Shown here in pieces: positions 35,144 through 44,124 of a DNA stretch of 64,000 bases. The stretch is from Desulfospira joergensenii DSM 10085 (lineage in GTDB: Bacteria; Desulfobacterota; Desulfobacteria; Desulfobacterales; Desulfobacteraceae), in contig NZ_ATUG01000001.1 in the NCBI RefSeq assembly GCF_000420085.1, forward strand, positions 2,131,223 to 2,195,222. The letters run 5' to 3'. The translations under genes and the position numbers were made by a program. A model generated the notes under the pieces. The model was not told where the DNA came from. It made no database searches and saw only the letters and a program-made list of their open reading frames with translations. Every line of letters begins with the position of its first letter. The stretch's first letter is position 1.

Positions 35144-36097
35144 TTATTTTTCCTTTTGTTCTCCATACAGCATTACGCGGGTCTCAACAGCCTGTTTCAA
35201 ATTCAGGGGAAGATCTTTAACGGCCAGGGCAATCTCTGCGATTTCCATGAGTTTGTCTTTTGCCTGGGGGTCAATTTCATTGGGATTCGGCGGTATGGGT
35301 ATGTTTATGGGTGGATACCAGGTTTCTTTAAAATCAAAAATGATCCGAATCCATTCAAATGTCATGTCCGGGTCTGTGCCGGTCTTAATGACCCGTTCAG
35401 CGACTTCAAGGAAATGCAGGTCATCCCGATGGGGAACGGCATAGGTCAACAGCCAGAAACTTTTATCGGACTGCGGATAGGAAGGATCCGTCACCATGGT
35501 CTCAAATAATTTCATGGCCGGTTCAGTGGCGTTGGTAAAAAGGGCTTCCACCACCAAAGGAGAGGAACTGTTTTCAGGATCGATCTGTCCGGTCCAGAAT
35601 TCCATCACAGGTTCCGGTACGGGCCTTATCTCGGCACAGGCAAGGATCAGCATTTCAACCCGGGCCAGACGGGACAAAAAGACCCTGTTCCGGGTCAGCC
35701 CGATGAGAACCTTCCTGGCCTCGGGACTGGGATTTCCCCCAAGGGTTTCCAGTATACCCGTGATATTGAGTGTTTCAGGAGGGCTCTCATAATCTTTCAC
35801 AGAATCGAGCCGGCCGAGAAACGATTCATCCCCGAGGAGTTCGCCCAGCAAACCCAATGCTTCGGGACTCTCTTTGCCGGAGATCTCCAGGGCGGCCCGG
35901 CACACCTCGTCAGGGTCGTTGCTGGTTTGAAGTATCATCATATTATCCGCGTCCATGTCTTTCTTCCCTCCATTCACACTGGGTATACCCATTACTGCAA
36001 TAAGACCCAAACATAACCCCATGATCCTGAGCACCTGTTTGATTTTTTTTAAAATTTTTATCTTTAAAACAAACATCCTGGTTTTATTCCTTTTCAT
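35144..36097 (-). CDS. Exported HEAT-like repeat protein, candidate immunity protein
   Basis: 317 residues. A basic N-terminus and a hydrophobic stretch (VLRIMGLCLGLIAVMGIPSV, about 22-42) form a signal peptide; the start could also be an ATG seven codons later. The mature part consists of helical pairs such as DEVCRAALEISGKESPEALGL and SPEARKVLIGLTRNRVFL, spaced like HEAT repeats. It lies 40 bases upstream of the zincin gene. An exported, repeat-rich binder next to a putative protease fits the arrangement of periplasmic T6SS immunity proteins, but this is inferred from context only. Confidence 0.6.
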   Translation of the reverse strand: MKRNKTRMFVLKIKILKKIKQVLRIMGLCLGLIAVMGIPSVNGGKKDMDADNMMILQTSNDPDEVCRAALEISGKESPEALGLLGELLGDESFLGRLDSVKDYESPPETLNITGILETLGGNPSPEARKVLIGLTRNRVFLSRLARVEMLILACAEIRPVPEPVMEFWTGQIDPENSSSPLVVEALFTNATEPAMKLFETMVTDPSYPQSDKSFWLLTYAVPHRDDLHFLEVAERVIKTGTDPDMTFEWIRIIFDFKETWYPPINIPIPPNPNEIDPQAKDKLMEIAEIALAVKDLPLNLKQAVETRVMLYGEQKEK

Positions 36098-36166
36098 GAA
36101 TAGATGCCGGGTGCTGAAAATGGTATTATGAGAAGGCCGGTGTCCACATTCTTCCCAGTAAAGGGT

Positions 36167-36898
36167 TCAATCGGTTAATTCAAGCACTTTATTTTTAGTC
36201 GGATCATCCAGCTCACCTGAGATCTCAAGTTCATGGGTCTCCTGAAATATTCTCAATACTGTCTCAAAGGATTCTGTCATTTCATTTAATTGATCGCCGC
36301 AATCAAACCCAAGGTTGGAAAGCCTCCGTTTCATCCCGGCGATTTCATCGGCAGACCCCAGGGTTCCCAGTCTCAGGGGATAGGTCTTTTGATCCGGTTC
36401 ATTGGGGTTCATAATCAACTCGCCCTGGCTGGCATTGGGGGGGATGGAGATCTCTAAGAAGCCGTCCCCGTCCGTCATTCCCTCAAAAGGTTCGCCGTCG
36501 ACGATCAGGGTAAAAGGGCAGTCGCACCAGGGCTCTTCCTCTATTTCTGCTGTCTCATGGGGCTCTTCAAACTGCGTGTCGGCCTGGGAAGAATCTTCCT
36601 GGGCTGTGCTCTGTTCCCCGGTGGGTTCGGAAACCGCGAGTTTGAAAATTTTCAGTTTTAATTTGGCCGGAACTCCTTTTTTACGGAACCGGTGCTTCTG
36701 TTCTGTGGCACCGGATTCTTCTTTTTCCTCTTTTTCAGGAATGATAAGGGTATCATCCACTTCCAGATGATTCATCTTTTTTCGTTTCTGTTTCAAGTCT
36801 TCATTGTGATTCCAAAGCGTATCCGGGGAAAAACCATGCTCAAATGCGATGCTGGACATGCAATCCCCGGACTTAACCTTATACTCTTTACCGGCCAT
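36167..36898 (-). CDS. LysM and peptidoglycan-binding domain protein of the T6SS spike operon
   Basis: 243 residues from the ATG at 36898, which shares one base with the TGA of the gene before it. LysM is at about 4-55 (YKVKSGDCMSSIAFEHG, WNHNEDLKQKR, LIIPEKEEKE), then a charged linker, a small beta domain with CDCPFTLIVDGEPFEGMTD (about 145-190), and a PG_binding_1-like helical domain (MKRRLSNLGFDCG, about 200-243). This combination is common beside vgrG genes, where such proteins are thought to be loading or adaptor proteins. No signal peptide is present, which fits spike-mediated export. Confidence 0.8.
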   Translation of the reverse strand: MAGKEYKVKSGDCMSSIAFEHGFSPDTLWNHNEDLKQKRKKMNHLEVDDTLIIPEKEEKEESGATEQKHRFRKKGVPAKLKLKIFKLAVSEPTGEQSTAQEDSSQADTQFEEPHETAEIEEEPWCDCPFTLIVDGEPFEGMTDGDGFLEISIPPNASQGELIMNPNEPDQKTYPLRLGTLGSADEIAGMKRRLSNLGFDCGDQLNEMTESFETVLRIFQETHELEISGELDDPTKNKVLELTD

Positions 36899-37275
36899 CA
36901 GATCTTCTCCCATGCCTCTTTATCAAGGTCAGGAAAACTGACCTTGCAGGTTCCGGGTTCTACGCCTTCGATCCTGGCAAAGCCTTTTTCATCCAGGGTG
37001 CCCTGGGCCACGGTATCGTCGGGCAGGGTTATTTTGTACTTTTCCCCGGGTATGGGTTTATCATCCTCCCCCACCATCTCGATCTCTATCCAGGATTTTT
37101 CTTCTTCGGGTTTGTGAGGCTTGGTTTCCTCCTTGCCGTACTTGCCCTGCTTTTTTTCTACCTGCTCGGCTTTGATCTTGGCCATTTTGCCGGGATCGGC
37201 AATGTCCGCATCCTCTGCCTTGTCCGGCGCCCCAGGTGAAACAGCGCTCCCCGCCTTTCCGCTTTTCTTGGCCAT
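36898..37275 (-). CDS. T6SS spike-associated small protein with C-terminal beta domain
   Basis: 125 residues. An Ala/Lys/Glu-rich, apparently disordered first half (with KIKAEQVEKKQGKYGKEE) is followed by a compact beta domain, WIEIEMVGEDDKPIPGEKYK and VAQGTLDEKGFARIEGVEPG, which often occurs at the ends of VgrG or in proteins encoded next to VgrG. It starts 13 bases after vgrG stops and overlaps the LysM gene by one base. It is probably a linker or adaptor between VgrG and cargo. No catalytic residues are evident. Confidence 0.7.
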   Translation of the reverse strand: MAKKSGKAGSAVSPGAPDKAEDADIADPGKMAKIKAEQVEKKQGKYGKEETKPHKPEEEKSWIEIEMVGEDDKPIPGEKYKITLPDDTVAQGTLDEKGFARIEGVEPGTCKVSFPDLDKEAWEKI

Positions 37276-37288
37276 GGTGATTCCCTTA

Positions 37289-39304
37289 TCAATTGATCTT
37301 TACGGTTCCGCCAGTGATCTCTGTTCCGGCACTGCCGGCAATCGATACGTTGGTCCCGTTGATGGTAACATCCCCCCCGGTCTTGATCTCGATGGAACCG
37401 GATTCAACGGCGATGTAAGACCCGCCCACGCTGAGGGTGATATTTTCCATGCCCTCAATAACAACATTTTTGGCCTTCAGGTAATAATCCCCTGTGGTCT
37501 GCTCCGAGTGACCGGCCTTGAATACCTCTATTACATCCCCCTTGACCGTCAGGGACTTGCTGCCCCCCACCTGCTTGGCCTCCTTGCCCTTGACATCGAG
37601 ATGGCGGTCGCTTTCGATCTCCTCCATGTGATCACCGGTCACGGTTTCATGCCGGAAATTCTCCACGGTTTCAAACTTATCGTTGGTGACATGGAGGTGC
37701 CGGTCATTATCAACTGTCTCGTACCGGTCGTTGCCGATCCTCAGATCAAAATTCTTCTGGGCATGGATAAAGATCTGTTCCTCACCGGCCTCGTCCTCGA
37801 ACCGGATCTCGTTGAATCCTTCACCGCCTAAGCTGGAGCTTGACTTGAACGTGGTCTTGGTCTTTTCATCGGGCAGACTGTAGGGCGGGGTGTTGACCCC
37901 GTGGTAGACCTGGCCCGTGACAATGGGCCGGTCCGGGTTGCCTTCGATGAACTCCACGATCACCTCGTGGCCGATCCGGGGCAGAAACACGGATCCCCAG
38001 CCCTGGCCGGCCATGGACTGTGCGACCCTGAGCCAGCATGAGGTGTTTTCATCATATTTTCCTTCCCGGTCCCAGTGGAACTGGACCTTGACCCGGCCAT
38101 GCTCGTCGGTGTAGATCTCTTCTCCCCCGGGCCCGACGACAAAGGCCGTCTGGACCCCGTCAATCACCGGTACAGGGGTCAGGCGCCGGGGCCTGTAAGG
38201 CAGCGAGTTGTCCATGCACTCAAAATGATTTTCATAGGGCCGGGTTTCTTCTTCCCGGACCTGAAGGCCGCTGAAATAGGAGTCTGCCTGGTCTGCCTTG
38301 TGGAGTACCCGGGTGATCAGGTATTCCTTGTCGTTCCAGTCCTCCTGATAAGACTCCTTGAGTTCAAAAACAGAACCGCTGGAAAACAGAGTGCAATTGC
38401 CCTTGCCGCTCAAAACAGAGATACGGGCTTCCTCTTCTTCCATGCGGAGGGATGCCTGGTTGTCGCCGGCCTCCCTTTTGGCATATCTTCCCGGATAATG
38501 ATACCGTTCCCGCTCTCCGGGTCCCAGGTTGTTTGTGGTGTCATAGGTAACTTCCAGATCGGTATCCGGGATCTCAAAATTATAGTCCTTTAAGGTGTAC
38601 TTCCCCGTTTTGATCCGGTGCGCCATTTTCAGGCTTTCAATGGACTCCTCTTCTCCATCGGGTCCCCGCTCTCCCATCTGAAACCGGATCTCCCCGTCCC
38701 CATCGTCAATACAATAATCACTGGACGGACTATCCTTCATGACCATCCGGTGCCTGCCGTCTGCGTGTTCAAAAAAATAAAAGATGCCCTCTTCTTCCAG
38801 GAGCCGGGAAATAAAATTAAAATCGGTTTCATTGTATTGTACGGTGTACTCTCTTTCTTCATAGCCTGCGGTTTCAAAATCCATGAGGTAATCCGTAAAC
38901 TCGTTGTCTGAAAATACCTTTTCAAGGATTTCCGGGACATTCATCTTCTGGAATATTCTGGAGTCGGAGGTCCGGGTCAGCAGCCAGAGGCCAGGGACCA
39001 TGACCGCTGAATACCGGAAAAGCTGCTGTCCTTCAAGACCGGGCTCATCCCCTGGGTACTCCTGGGTAAAACTCGATATCAGACCGTTAAAAAACCGTTC
39101 CCCTCCCTGGGCCGGGGTAAGGGAAATGGTCACGTTCCGGCCGATAATGTCCTTTACGGGAATGGACTGCTGTTCAGAGAAAAGCTCAATATCGAACCGG
39201 AACATCTCCGACACGGCCTCCTGTCCCCGGAACCTGGCCAGGAGCAGGATGTCTTTGCCCAGGGGGGTGTGGATTGAAAAACGTTTATTGTCCTGTGTTA
39301 GCAT
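37289..39304 (-). CDS. tssI: T6SS spike protein VgrG (TssI)
   Basis: 671 residues. The gp27-like part has FRFDIELFSEQQSIPVKDIIG and YTVQYNETDFNFISRLLEEEG (the family hallmark, about 150-172); the gp5-OB part has TDEHGRVKVQFHWDREG and SCWLRVAQSMAGQGWG; then the needle of beta-helical repeats with FNEIRFEDEAGEEQIFIHAQ and repeated DRxxxV units such as RYETVDNDRHLHV. It ends in beta-helix sequence (VTINGTNVSIAGSAG) with no extra enzymatic domain, so cargo must attach through adaptors or PAAR. It is encoded in one leftward block with the LysM, DUF4280 and metallopeptidase genes. Confidence 0.97.
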   Translation of the reverse strand: MLTQDNKRFSIHTPLGKDILLLARFRGQEAVSEMFRFDIELFSEQQSIPVKDIIGRNVTISLTPAQGGERFFNGLISSFTQEYPGDEPGLEGQQLFRYSAVMVPGLWLLTRTSDSRIFQKMNVPEILEKVFSDNEFTDYLMDFETAGYEEREYTVQYNETDFNFISRLLEEEGIFYFFEHADGRHRMVMKDSPSSDYCIDDGDGEIRFQMGERGPDGEEESIESLKMAHRIKTGKYTLKDYNFEIPDTDLEVTYDTTNNLGPGERERYHYPGRYAKREAGDNQASLRMEEEEARISVLSGKGNCTLFSSGSVFELKESYQEDWNDKEYLITRVLHKADQADSYFSGLQVREEETRPYENHFECMDNSLPYRPRRLTPVPVIDGVQTAFVVGPGGEEIYTDEHGRVKVQFHWDREGKYDENTSCWLRVAQSMAGQGWGSVFLPRIGHEVIVEFIEGNPDRPIVTGQVYHGVNTPPYSLPDEKTKTTFKSSSSLGGEGFNEIRFEDEAGEEQIFIHAQKNFDLRIGNDRYETVDNDRHLHVTNDKFETVENFRHETVTGDHMEEIESDRHLDVKGKEAKQVGGSKSLTVKGDVIEVFKAGHSEQTTGDYYLKAKNVVIEGMENITLSVGGSYIAVESGSIEIKTGGDVTINGTNVSIAGSAGTEITGGTVKIN

Positions 39305-39315
39305 GGCTGCCCCGT

Positions 39316-39861
39316 TTATTGGTTACTAAAAAAACCCGTGGTGCATAAGGAGCGACCGATAGACAGCATGGCGTTCCATGGGTTCTCCCCGGAAGTCACT
39401 TGTTCGGAATAGCTTTGCAGCATATTCACTCTTTTGCCCCCGTCGGGATGGGTATTATCTGCCGTTCCCAGTTCATGGGCCAGGGAAGGAAATTCAATTT
39501 TTATCACATGGGCCTTAACCCTGAAAAATGTATAGATCAGATGAAAGGCGATCAGGTCTGCTACGTATTCCCCCCAGAAATAATCATATTTACCGGCCAC
39601 AGGAGGCTTGACAAGCCCGTGCCTCTGAAGCCACTGGAGGGTCACCACGTGGGACATTTCATGGGCAATGGCGAAAGAGGTCACGGAGTTGGAACATTGC
39701 AATGCCCCATGGGTCAGATAGACGAAATTGGGCGCGGCTCCTCCGTCTAACTGCCCCCCGGGTAAAAAGGTCAATTGATTCGGCATTTCATTTGTTACAT
39801 ACTCTCTGGTCCAGACTCTTCTGTAATCCTGAAACAGCTGCTGGGCGGTATTTTCATTCAT
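39316..39861 (-). CDS. Small HExxH metallopeptidase-like protein upstream of vgrG
   Basis: 181 residues, no signal peptide. AIAHEMSHVV places HEMSH at 67-71, and WGEYVADLIAFHL gives a possible third ligand Glu98 with Asp102, as in gluzincins of the M48/M78 type. The stretch AHELGTADNTHPDGGKRVNML after it also contains the 'THP...R' feature common in such peptidases. It lies 11 bases upstream of vgrG. It may be another secreted toxin or a processing enzyme. The family assignment is tentative, but the motif is clear. Confidence 0.7.
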   Translation of the reverse strand: MNENTAQQLFQDYRRVWTREYVTNEMPNQLTFLPGGQLDGGAAPNFVYLTHGALQCSNSVTSFAIAHEMSHVVTLQWLQRHGLVKPPVAGKYDYFWGEYVADLIAFHLIYTFFRVKAHVIKIEFPSLAHELGTADNTHPDGGKRVNMLQSYSEQVTSGENPWNAMLSIGRSLCTTGFFSNQ

Positions 39862-40065
39862 ATTTTACTCCTTTACAAACGGGGAGTCCATTACGTCCAT
39901 GCCGTGCTGCAGATTCTTCCGGAGATTATCTATAAATAAATAGACGCCGTTTACGAACTTTATTTTAACGGAGTTCCTGTCATATTTAATGAGAATGGAT
40001 CTGTCTCAACCGAATCAAGGATTGCCTTCCGCCGGAAGAAGATCCTTGGTTCACCGGCCTGTCCT

Positions 40066-40557
40066 TTAAATATTGGTATTCTGCTCAAGGTCGTATGCAG
40101 CCGGAACCTCACCGGCCCCGCCGCCGCCCGGACGGGCCTGTTTGGTGTATACGGTGGAGAGTTTGCCGTAATTAAAGGTAACCGATTCCGTGGGGATCCC
40201 GCCCCCGCCCCCGCCGATGCTGACCGAAGAGATGATCACGTCTTCCATCTTGTATTCCATGTACTTTACCCGTTTCTCTCCGGCGGCCCGGTGGAGCCTG
40301 AGAGTTACCTTGGCGATGTGGGTGCCGCTCCAGCAGGCTTTGTTGAGCAGAGGGGAGGCGGAATCCAGCTCTTTTACAACACTGAAATCCTGAAAATCTG
40401 CCCGGGCAACAGAGCCGCCGCCCGATGAACTGGCCGTCCCGGAAGCCATCTGGGAAACCCCCCAGTTGTAGGAAAGAATCTCGATCTGATCCTTGTATTC
40501 CTTGTCCGTGCTTTCGCCCTTGATTCCGTCAATCTCTAAAAATGCGTCTGAAGCCAT
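40066..40557 (-). CDS. tssD: T6SS tube protein Hcp (TssD)
   Basis: 163 residues. Opening MASDAFLEIDGIKGESTD, followed by IEILSYNWGVSQ, the internal DFSVVKELDSASPLLNKAC and KVTLRLHRAAGEK, all typical of Hcp. A Gly-rich loop (SIGGGGGGIP) and a C-terminal extension (about 140-163) distinguish it from short Hcp proteins. Hexameric rings of Hcp stack into the inner tube. It stands 200 bases from the metallopeptidase gene and 234 from the FHA gene, so it probably has its own promoter, as expected for the most abundant component; a sigma-54 site was looked for and not found. Confidence 0.95.
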   Translation of the reverse strand: MASDAFLEIDGIKGESTDKEYKDQIEILSYNWGVSQMASGTASSSGGGSVARADFQDFSVVKELDSASPLLNKACWSGTHIAKVTLRLHRAAGEKRVKYMEYKMEDVIISSVSIGGGGGGIPTESVTFNYGKLSTVYTKQARPGGGGAGEVPAAYDLEQNTNI

Positions 40558-40791
40558 GGATAAATCCTCCTAAAGATGATTAAAAAAACTGCATTACCGG
40601 TGTTGTCTTATCTGAAAAACAATGGTTGAAAACAACCATCCATTCGTATTGCATTTTTTTCTTTTCCCCGGTCCGGCTGGAATATGGGGCAAGGGGATGA
40701 AAACCGGGTTTTTAACCAAAGGATTTTTCTAAAACGTTCAGTAGAATTTATATAAAGATTCTACGGTATTGTCAATCAGACTGACCCGGTC

Positions 40792-41796
40792 CTATCGAAA
40801 TAATTTTTTAAATAAGGAACCGGATTTTTCTTTTGCCGGGGCTGCGGCGATTTCCCGGGGCGATTCGTCATGTTCGGGTTCTTCCTGGGAAGGAAGGCTT
40901 ATCTCGGCCATGCGGCCCCCCTCTATGAACTGGAAGCCGGGTCCGCCGGGGGTCAGAAAAAGCCTGTCCCCGGGCATCAGCGGGGACGGGGAAACAGCCT
41001 CCCGGCCGTTGATCCGCATCTGGTTTTGGCCGGTGAGATCCTTTACCCGATAGCTTCCCTGGCTGAAATAAATTTGAACCTGGGGGCCGGAAACAGCCGG
41101 GTGTTCCAGGGTAAAATCGCAGTCCCCCCGGGACCCCATGGTAATGGGCAGCTCATTAAATGATTTTAAAACGGCGCCGTACTGGATGACCAGGGGAGCC
41201 TTTACGGTTTCAGGTCCGGGAGACTGGGGCGGCGGGGGCTGAACGGTTTGTTGCGCCGGGGGGGGAGGCGGAACCGGAGGTTCCTGGGAAAAGACCGGCT
41301 GGAGCGGCGGAGACTGGGGGATTGGCCGGGGCCGGGCAGGCATGGCAGGAGTTGCCGGGGGTCGGGGATTCTCATCCACCGGCGGATTCGGTTGAGGCGG
41401 TTCCTGAAGCGGCGGCGGCTCAAGGACGACCGCTTCCGGGACAGAAGGCCGGGGCTCCGGTGCAGGGGCGATCTCTCCTTCCCGGGTTAAAAAACTGATC
41501 TTGGGGCCGCCTTCAGTGAAAAAGATCACATCCCCGTTTTTCAGCCAGGTTTCCGTGATTCTGGTGCCGTTGACAAAGGTCCCGTTGGTGCTGGAGTCTA
41601 TAATTTTAAACCGGTTTCCCTCCCGGATGATGCGGGCGTGGTTCCGGGAGATCACCACAAGATCTTTGGGGAATTGGAGATCGCAGGACGGATGGCGGCC
41701 GATGGCGATTTCACTGCCGCCAAATTCCTGGATCCTGCCTTTCATGGGGCCGTGGATATGAACCAGCTGGACAATAATGGACAGGGGTTGTTTCAT
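40792..41796 (-). CDS. Double FHA-domain protein of T6SS regulation
   Basis: 334 residues. First FHA domain about 25-95 (IAIGRHPSCDLQFP, ISRNHARIIREGN, DSSTNGTFVNGTRI), a long Pro-rich linker (about 105-205), and a second, more diverged FHA domain (about 210-300, TMGSRGDCDFTLEHPAVSG, NQMRINGREA). A basic tail ends the protein. FHA domains bind phosphothreonine; in T6SS the Fha protein is the target of PpkA and triggers assembly. The matching kinase and phosphatase are at 45.3-47.6 kb. The downstream end is free; the upstream neighbour overlaps by four bases. Confidence 0.85.
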   Translation of the reverse strand: MKQPLSIIVQLVHIHGPMKGRIQEFGGSEIAIGRHPSCDLQFPKDLVVISRNHARIIREGNRFKIIDSSTNGTFVNGTRITETWLKNGDVIFFTEGGPKISFLTREGEIAPAPEPRPSVPEAVVLEPPPLQEPPQPNPPVDENPRPPATPAMPARPRPIPQSPPLQPVFSQEPPVPPPPPAQQTVQPPPPQSPGPETVKAPLVIQYGAVLKSFNELPITMGSRGDCDFTLEHPAVSGPQVQIYFSQGSYRVKDLTGQNQMRINGREAVSPSPLMPGDRLFLTPGGPGFQFIEGGRMAEISLPSQEEPEHDESPREIAAAPAKEKSGSLFKKLFR

Positions 41797-43133
41797 TCCT
41801 GGCTGCCCTGCTTGATGGTTTCCAGCCTTTTGTACAGCAGTTCGGCTTTTTTCAGATTCGGAGCGACATCCTTATACTCCGGATCGATCTCTTTGACCAT
41901 TTTCCATTCTTTAATGGCCTTTTCCAGCTGCTCTTTCCCGAAATAATGGATCCCCAGGTTATAATGCTTTTCCTTATAGGTGGATTCGCACTTTTCAATA
42001 TAACCGGGACATTTTTCACAGGAGGAATCCTGGACCAGGGCAGATTCAAAACTGGCCTTTGCCTCAAGGTACTCTTCCCGATTAAATTGAGCCAGTCCCT
42101 GCTGAAAATGGGAATCAAAGAGCAGGCTGCGGATATCCTGGCTCTGGGGGTCCTCTTTTTGTGCCGTCTCAAACAAAGGGATGGCCTGGGCATATTTTTT
42201 ACTATTGAAAAATTCAAGGGCCTGATCATAGGATGACGGAGGTGCCGGTTCTTGAACCACGGCTTCTTCTTCCGCCGGCTCTTCCGGTGCGGCCTTTTCC
42301 TCTGGTACAGCCTCTTCTTCAGTTAGTACCGCCTCTTCTTCAGCCGCGGCTTTGTCCGGCTCCTCTTCAACCTCTTCCGGAGCGGCCATCTCCTGGGGTT
42401 CCGGTTCCGTCTTGATCGTTTCATCCCGGGGCGGGGGTTTTTCGGCCTGAATCTCCAATGCTTCCTGGTAGGCATTGTCTTCGGCCTGGGTTTCCAGGGA
42501 TTTGAGATACTCCTGGTGTCTGGCTTTCAGGGTGGAAAGGGTGAAGCCCTGGATGACCGGGATCTTCAGTTTCTGCCCGACCCGGACCTTTGTAACGTCT
42601 TCCAGGTTGTTGAACTTGCCGATGATGGGATATGTCTTAAAGTCCCCGTAATAGATTTTCCCGAGAATGGAGACGCTTTCCCCATAGGCAAGTTCATGGA
42701 CGATATATTTATCTGTTTCCTCGGATACGCCGCCGGGGGTGAGCTTTGCCCGTGCCTCCTTGTGATCGGGCCAGTTCTGGAGGGCGCTCAGATACTCTTT
42801 GCGTGCAGCCTCATATTTCCCCTGTTCATCCAGGGCCAGACCTTTGTTGTAATGATCCTGGGCCAGATTCCAGAGGACGGCCAAAACCTTTTTCCTGTGC
42901 CCGGCAGCGACTTCATCCTTCGGGTCAACGGTCAGGGCCAGTTCATACTGCTCCAGGGCCTGGGTATAGAGTCCGTCCAGTTCCAAAGCCTCTCCCCTTA
43001 CAATATGATCCTGAACCAGGACGGCTTGCTCGGTTTTGGATTTGGCCGGAGCCTGCTTCTGGGAAGAGGAGACACATCCCGAAATCAGAAGGAAACTTAA
43101 TAATAGGGCGATTCCTGTTTTATAGATGTTCAT
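41793..43133 (-). CDS. TPR and LysM lipoprotein
   Basis: 446 residues. Lipoprotein signal MNIYKTGIALLLSFLLISGC with Cys20. TPR-like repeats about 45-125 (ALEQYELALTVDPKDEVAAG, EAARKEYLSALQNWPDH), a LysM-like segment about 140-195 (YIVHELAYGESVSILGKIYYG, VRVGQKLKIPVIQG), a Glu/Pro/Ala-rich linker about 235-300, and a second TPR block to the end with a CxxC-containing loop (SSCEKCPGYIEKC). It overlaps the FHA gene by ATGA. Probably an outer-membrane lipoprotein that scaffolds the T6SS or its peptidoglycan passage. Confidence 0.8.
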   Translation of the reverse strand: MNIYKTGIALLLSFLLISGCVSSSQKQAPAKSKTEQAVLVQDHIVRGEALELDGLYTQALEQYELALTVDPKDEVAAGHRKKVLAVLWNLAQDHYNKGLALDEQGKYEAARKEYLSALQNWPDHKEARAKLTPGGVSEETDKYIVHELAYGESVSILGKIYYGDFKTYPIIGKFNNLEDVTKVRVGQKLKIPVIQGFTLSTLKARHQEYLKSLETQAEDNAYQEALEIQAEKPPPRDETIKTEPEPQEMAAPEEVEEEPDKAAAEEEAVLTEEEAVPEEKAAPEEPAEEEAVVQEPAPPSSYDQALEFFNSKKYAQAIPLFETAQKEDPQSQDIRSLLFDSHFQQGLAQFNREEYLEAKASFESALVQDSSCEKCPGYIEKCESTYKEKHYNLGIHYFGKEQLEKAIKEWKMVKEIDPEYKDVAPNLKKAELLYKRLETIKQGSQE

Positions 43134-43140
43134 AGTCCGG

Positions 43141-44124
43141 TCACTTTAATGAAAGGTTATTAAAGATTTTCAACCTGGAAATAAACGATTCCATGTCCTT
43201 TTTTAATATCATATCCCGTTTTAAAGCAAGGGGATTCGAAAAAAAAGGATTGCCGCCCCGGTCCACGGTCACGGAGATTCTGTACCCGGCGTCCCGGGTC
43301 ATCTCCATGAGTTTTGGATTATACCGGCCATAGGGAAAGGAGAAGATAAAAGTATCCTGGTTCAGTTTTTTGTCCAGGATCTTTTTGGAGGTGAAGATCT
43401 CTTTTTCCAGTCTTTTCTGAAAAGCCTCCCGGGTTTCATCCTCCTGGATCTTGGTCAGATCGCTGTGGGCAACGGAATGGGATCCGATTGTAAAACCATT
43501 GGCTTTGAGTAACCGTAACTCATCCCAGGTGATGGCTTTTTTCGAAATTCCCACGTAATCTGTATAGACGAACAGGGTGGCCGGGAACCCGTATCGTCTC
43601 AAAATCGGCCAGGCAACATCATAGGCGGACTTGAATCCGTCATCAATGGTGATGAGAACGGCCCGTTTGGGGATCTGGCGGCGATATTCCAGAAAATTCA
43701 ATAGATCTTCCGGAGTGATGGCCCGGTATCCATTCTCTTTAAGGTATTTCATCTGCTCCTGGAAAAGCCCGGGGGAGATATTCATGGAAGAGTTGTCGCC
43801 GGGCCCGAATCTATGGTAGCAGAGAATGGGAACCGTTTGATATCCGTCTTCATAGAGGCCTCCCCTGTGTTTTTCCTTCAAAGGGATAACGATAAAATCC
43901 CCGCTTGACGCCGAGTCATTGGCATCTTCAATTTTCCAGACCTGATTTTCATCGCCCAGATGGATCCGGGCAAGATCGGCAAAAGAGGTGTTTTTCTCCG
44001 GTTTACACAGGGCATACCCCTTTGATTTATAGAATCGGAACGATTGGGGCACGGGCTCAGGGCCCTTGGTCGCACAGGCGCCAAGAAAAAAAATGGATAA
44101 AAATACCAGGACAGCATGTTTCAT
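43141..44124 (-). CDS. Lipoprotein polysaccharide deacetylase (NodB domain)
   Basis: 327 residues. Signal MKHAVLVFLSIFFLGAC with Cys17. A LysM-like or small domain (about 30-85) is followed by the NodB homology domain: PILCYHRFG, then the TIDDGFKSAYD metal-binding Asp pair, IGSHSVAHSDL with the HxxxH ligands, and FSFPYGRYNP. It likely removes acetyl groups from peptidoglycan or a surface polysaccharide in the periplasm. Gap to the TPR-LysM gene is seven bases, so the three leftward genes form one transcript. A local wall-opening role for the secretion system is possible. Confidence 0.88.
   Translation of the reverse strand: MKHAVLVFLSIFFLGACATKGPEPVPQSFRFYKSKGYALCKPEKNTSFADLARIHLGDENQVWKIEDANDSASSGDFIVIPLKEKHRGGLYEDGYQTVPILCYHRFGPGDNSSMNISPGLFQEQMKYLKENGYRAITPEDLLNFLEYRRQIPKRAVLITIDDGFKSAYDVAWPILRRYGFPATLFVYTDYVGISKKAITWDELRLLKANGFTIGSHSVAHSDLTKIQEDETREAFQKRLEKEIFTSKKILDKKLNQDTFIFSFPYGRYNPKLMEMTRDAGYRISVTVDRGGNPFFSNPLALKRDMILKKDMESFISRLKIFNNLSLK

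Noticed and set aside
40558-40791. Possible sigma-54 promoter before hcp
   Set aside because: GG and GC elements around the TGGAATATGGGGCA sequence are spaced eight bases apart, not ten, and on the wrong strand for hcp.
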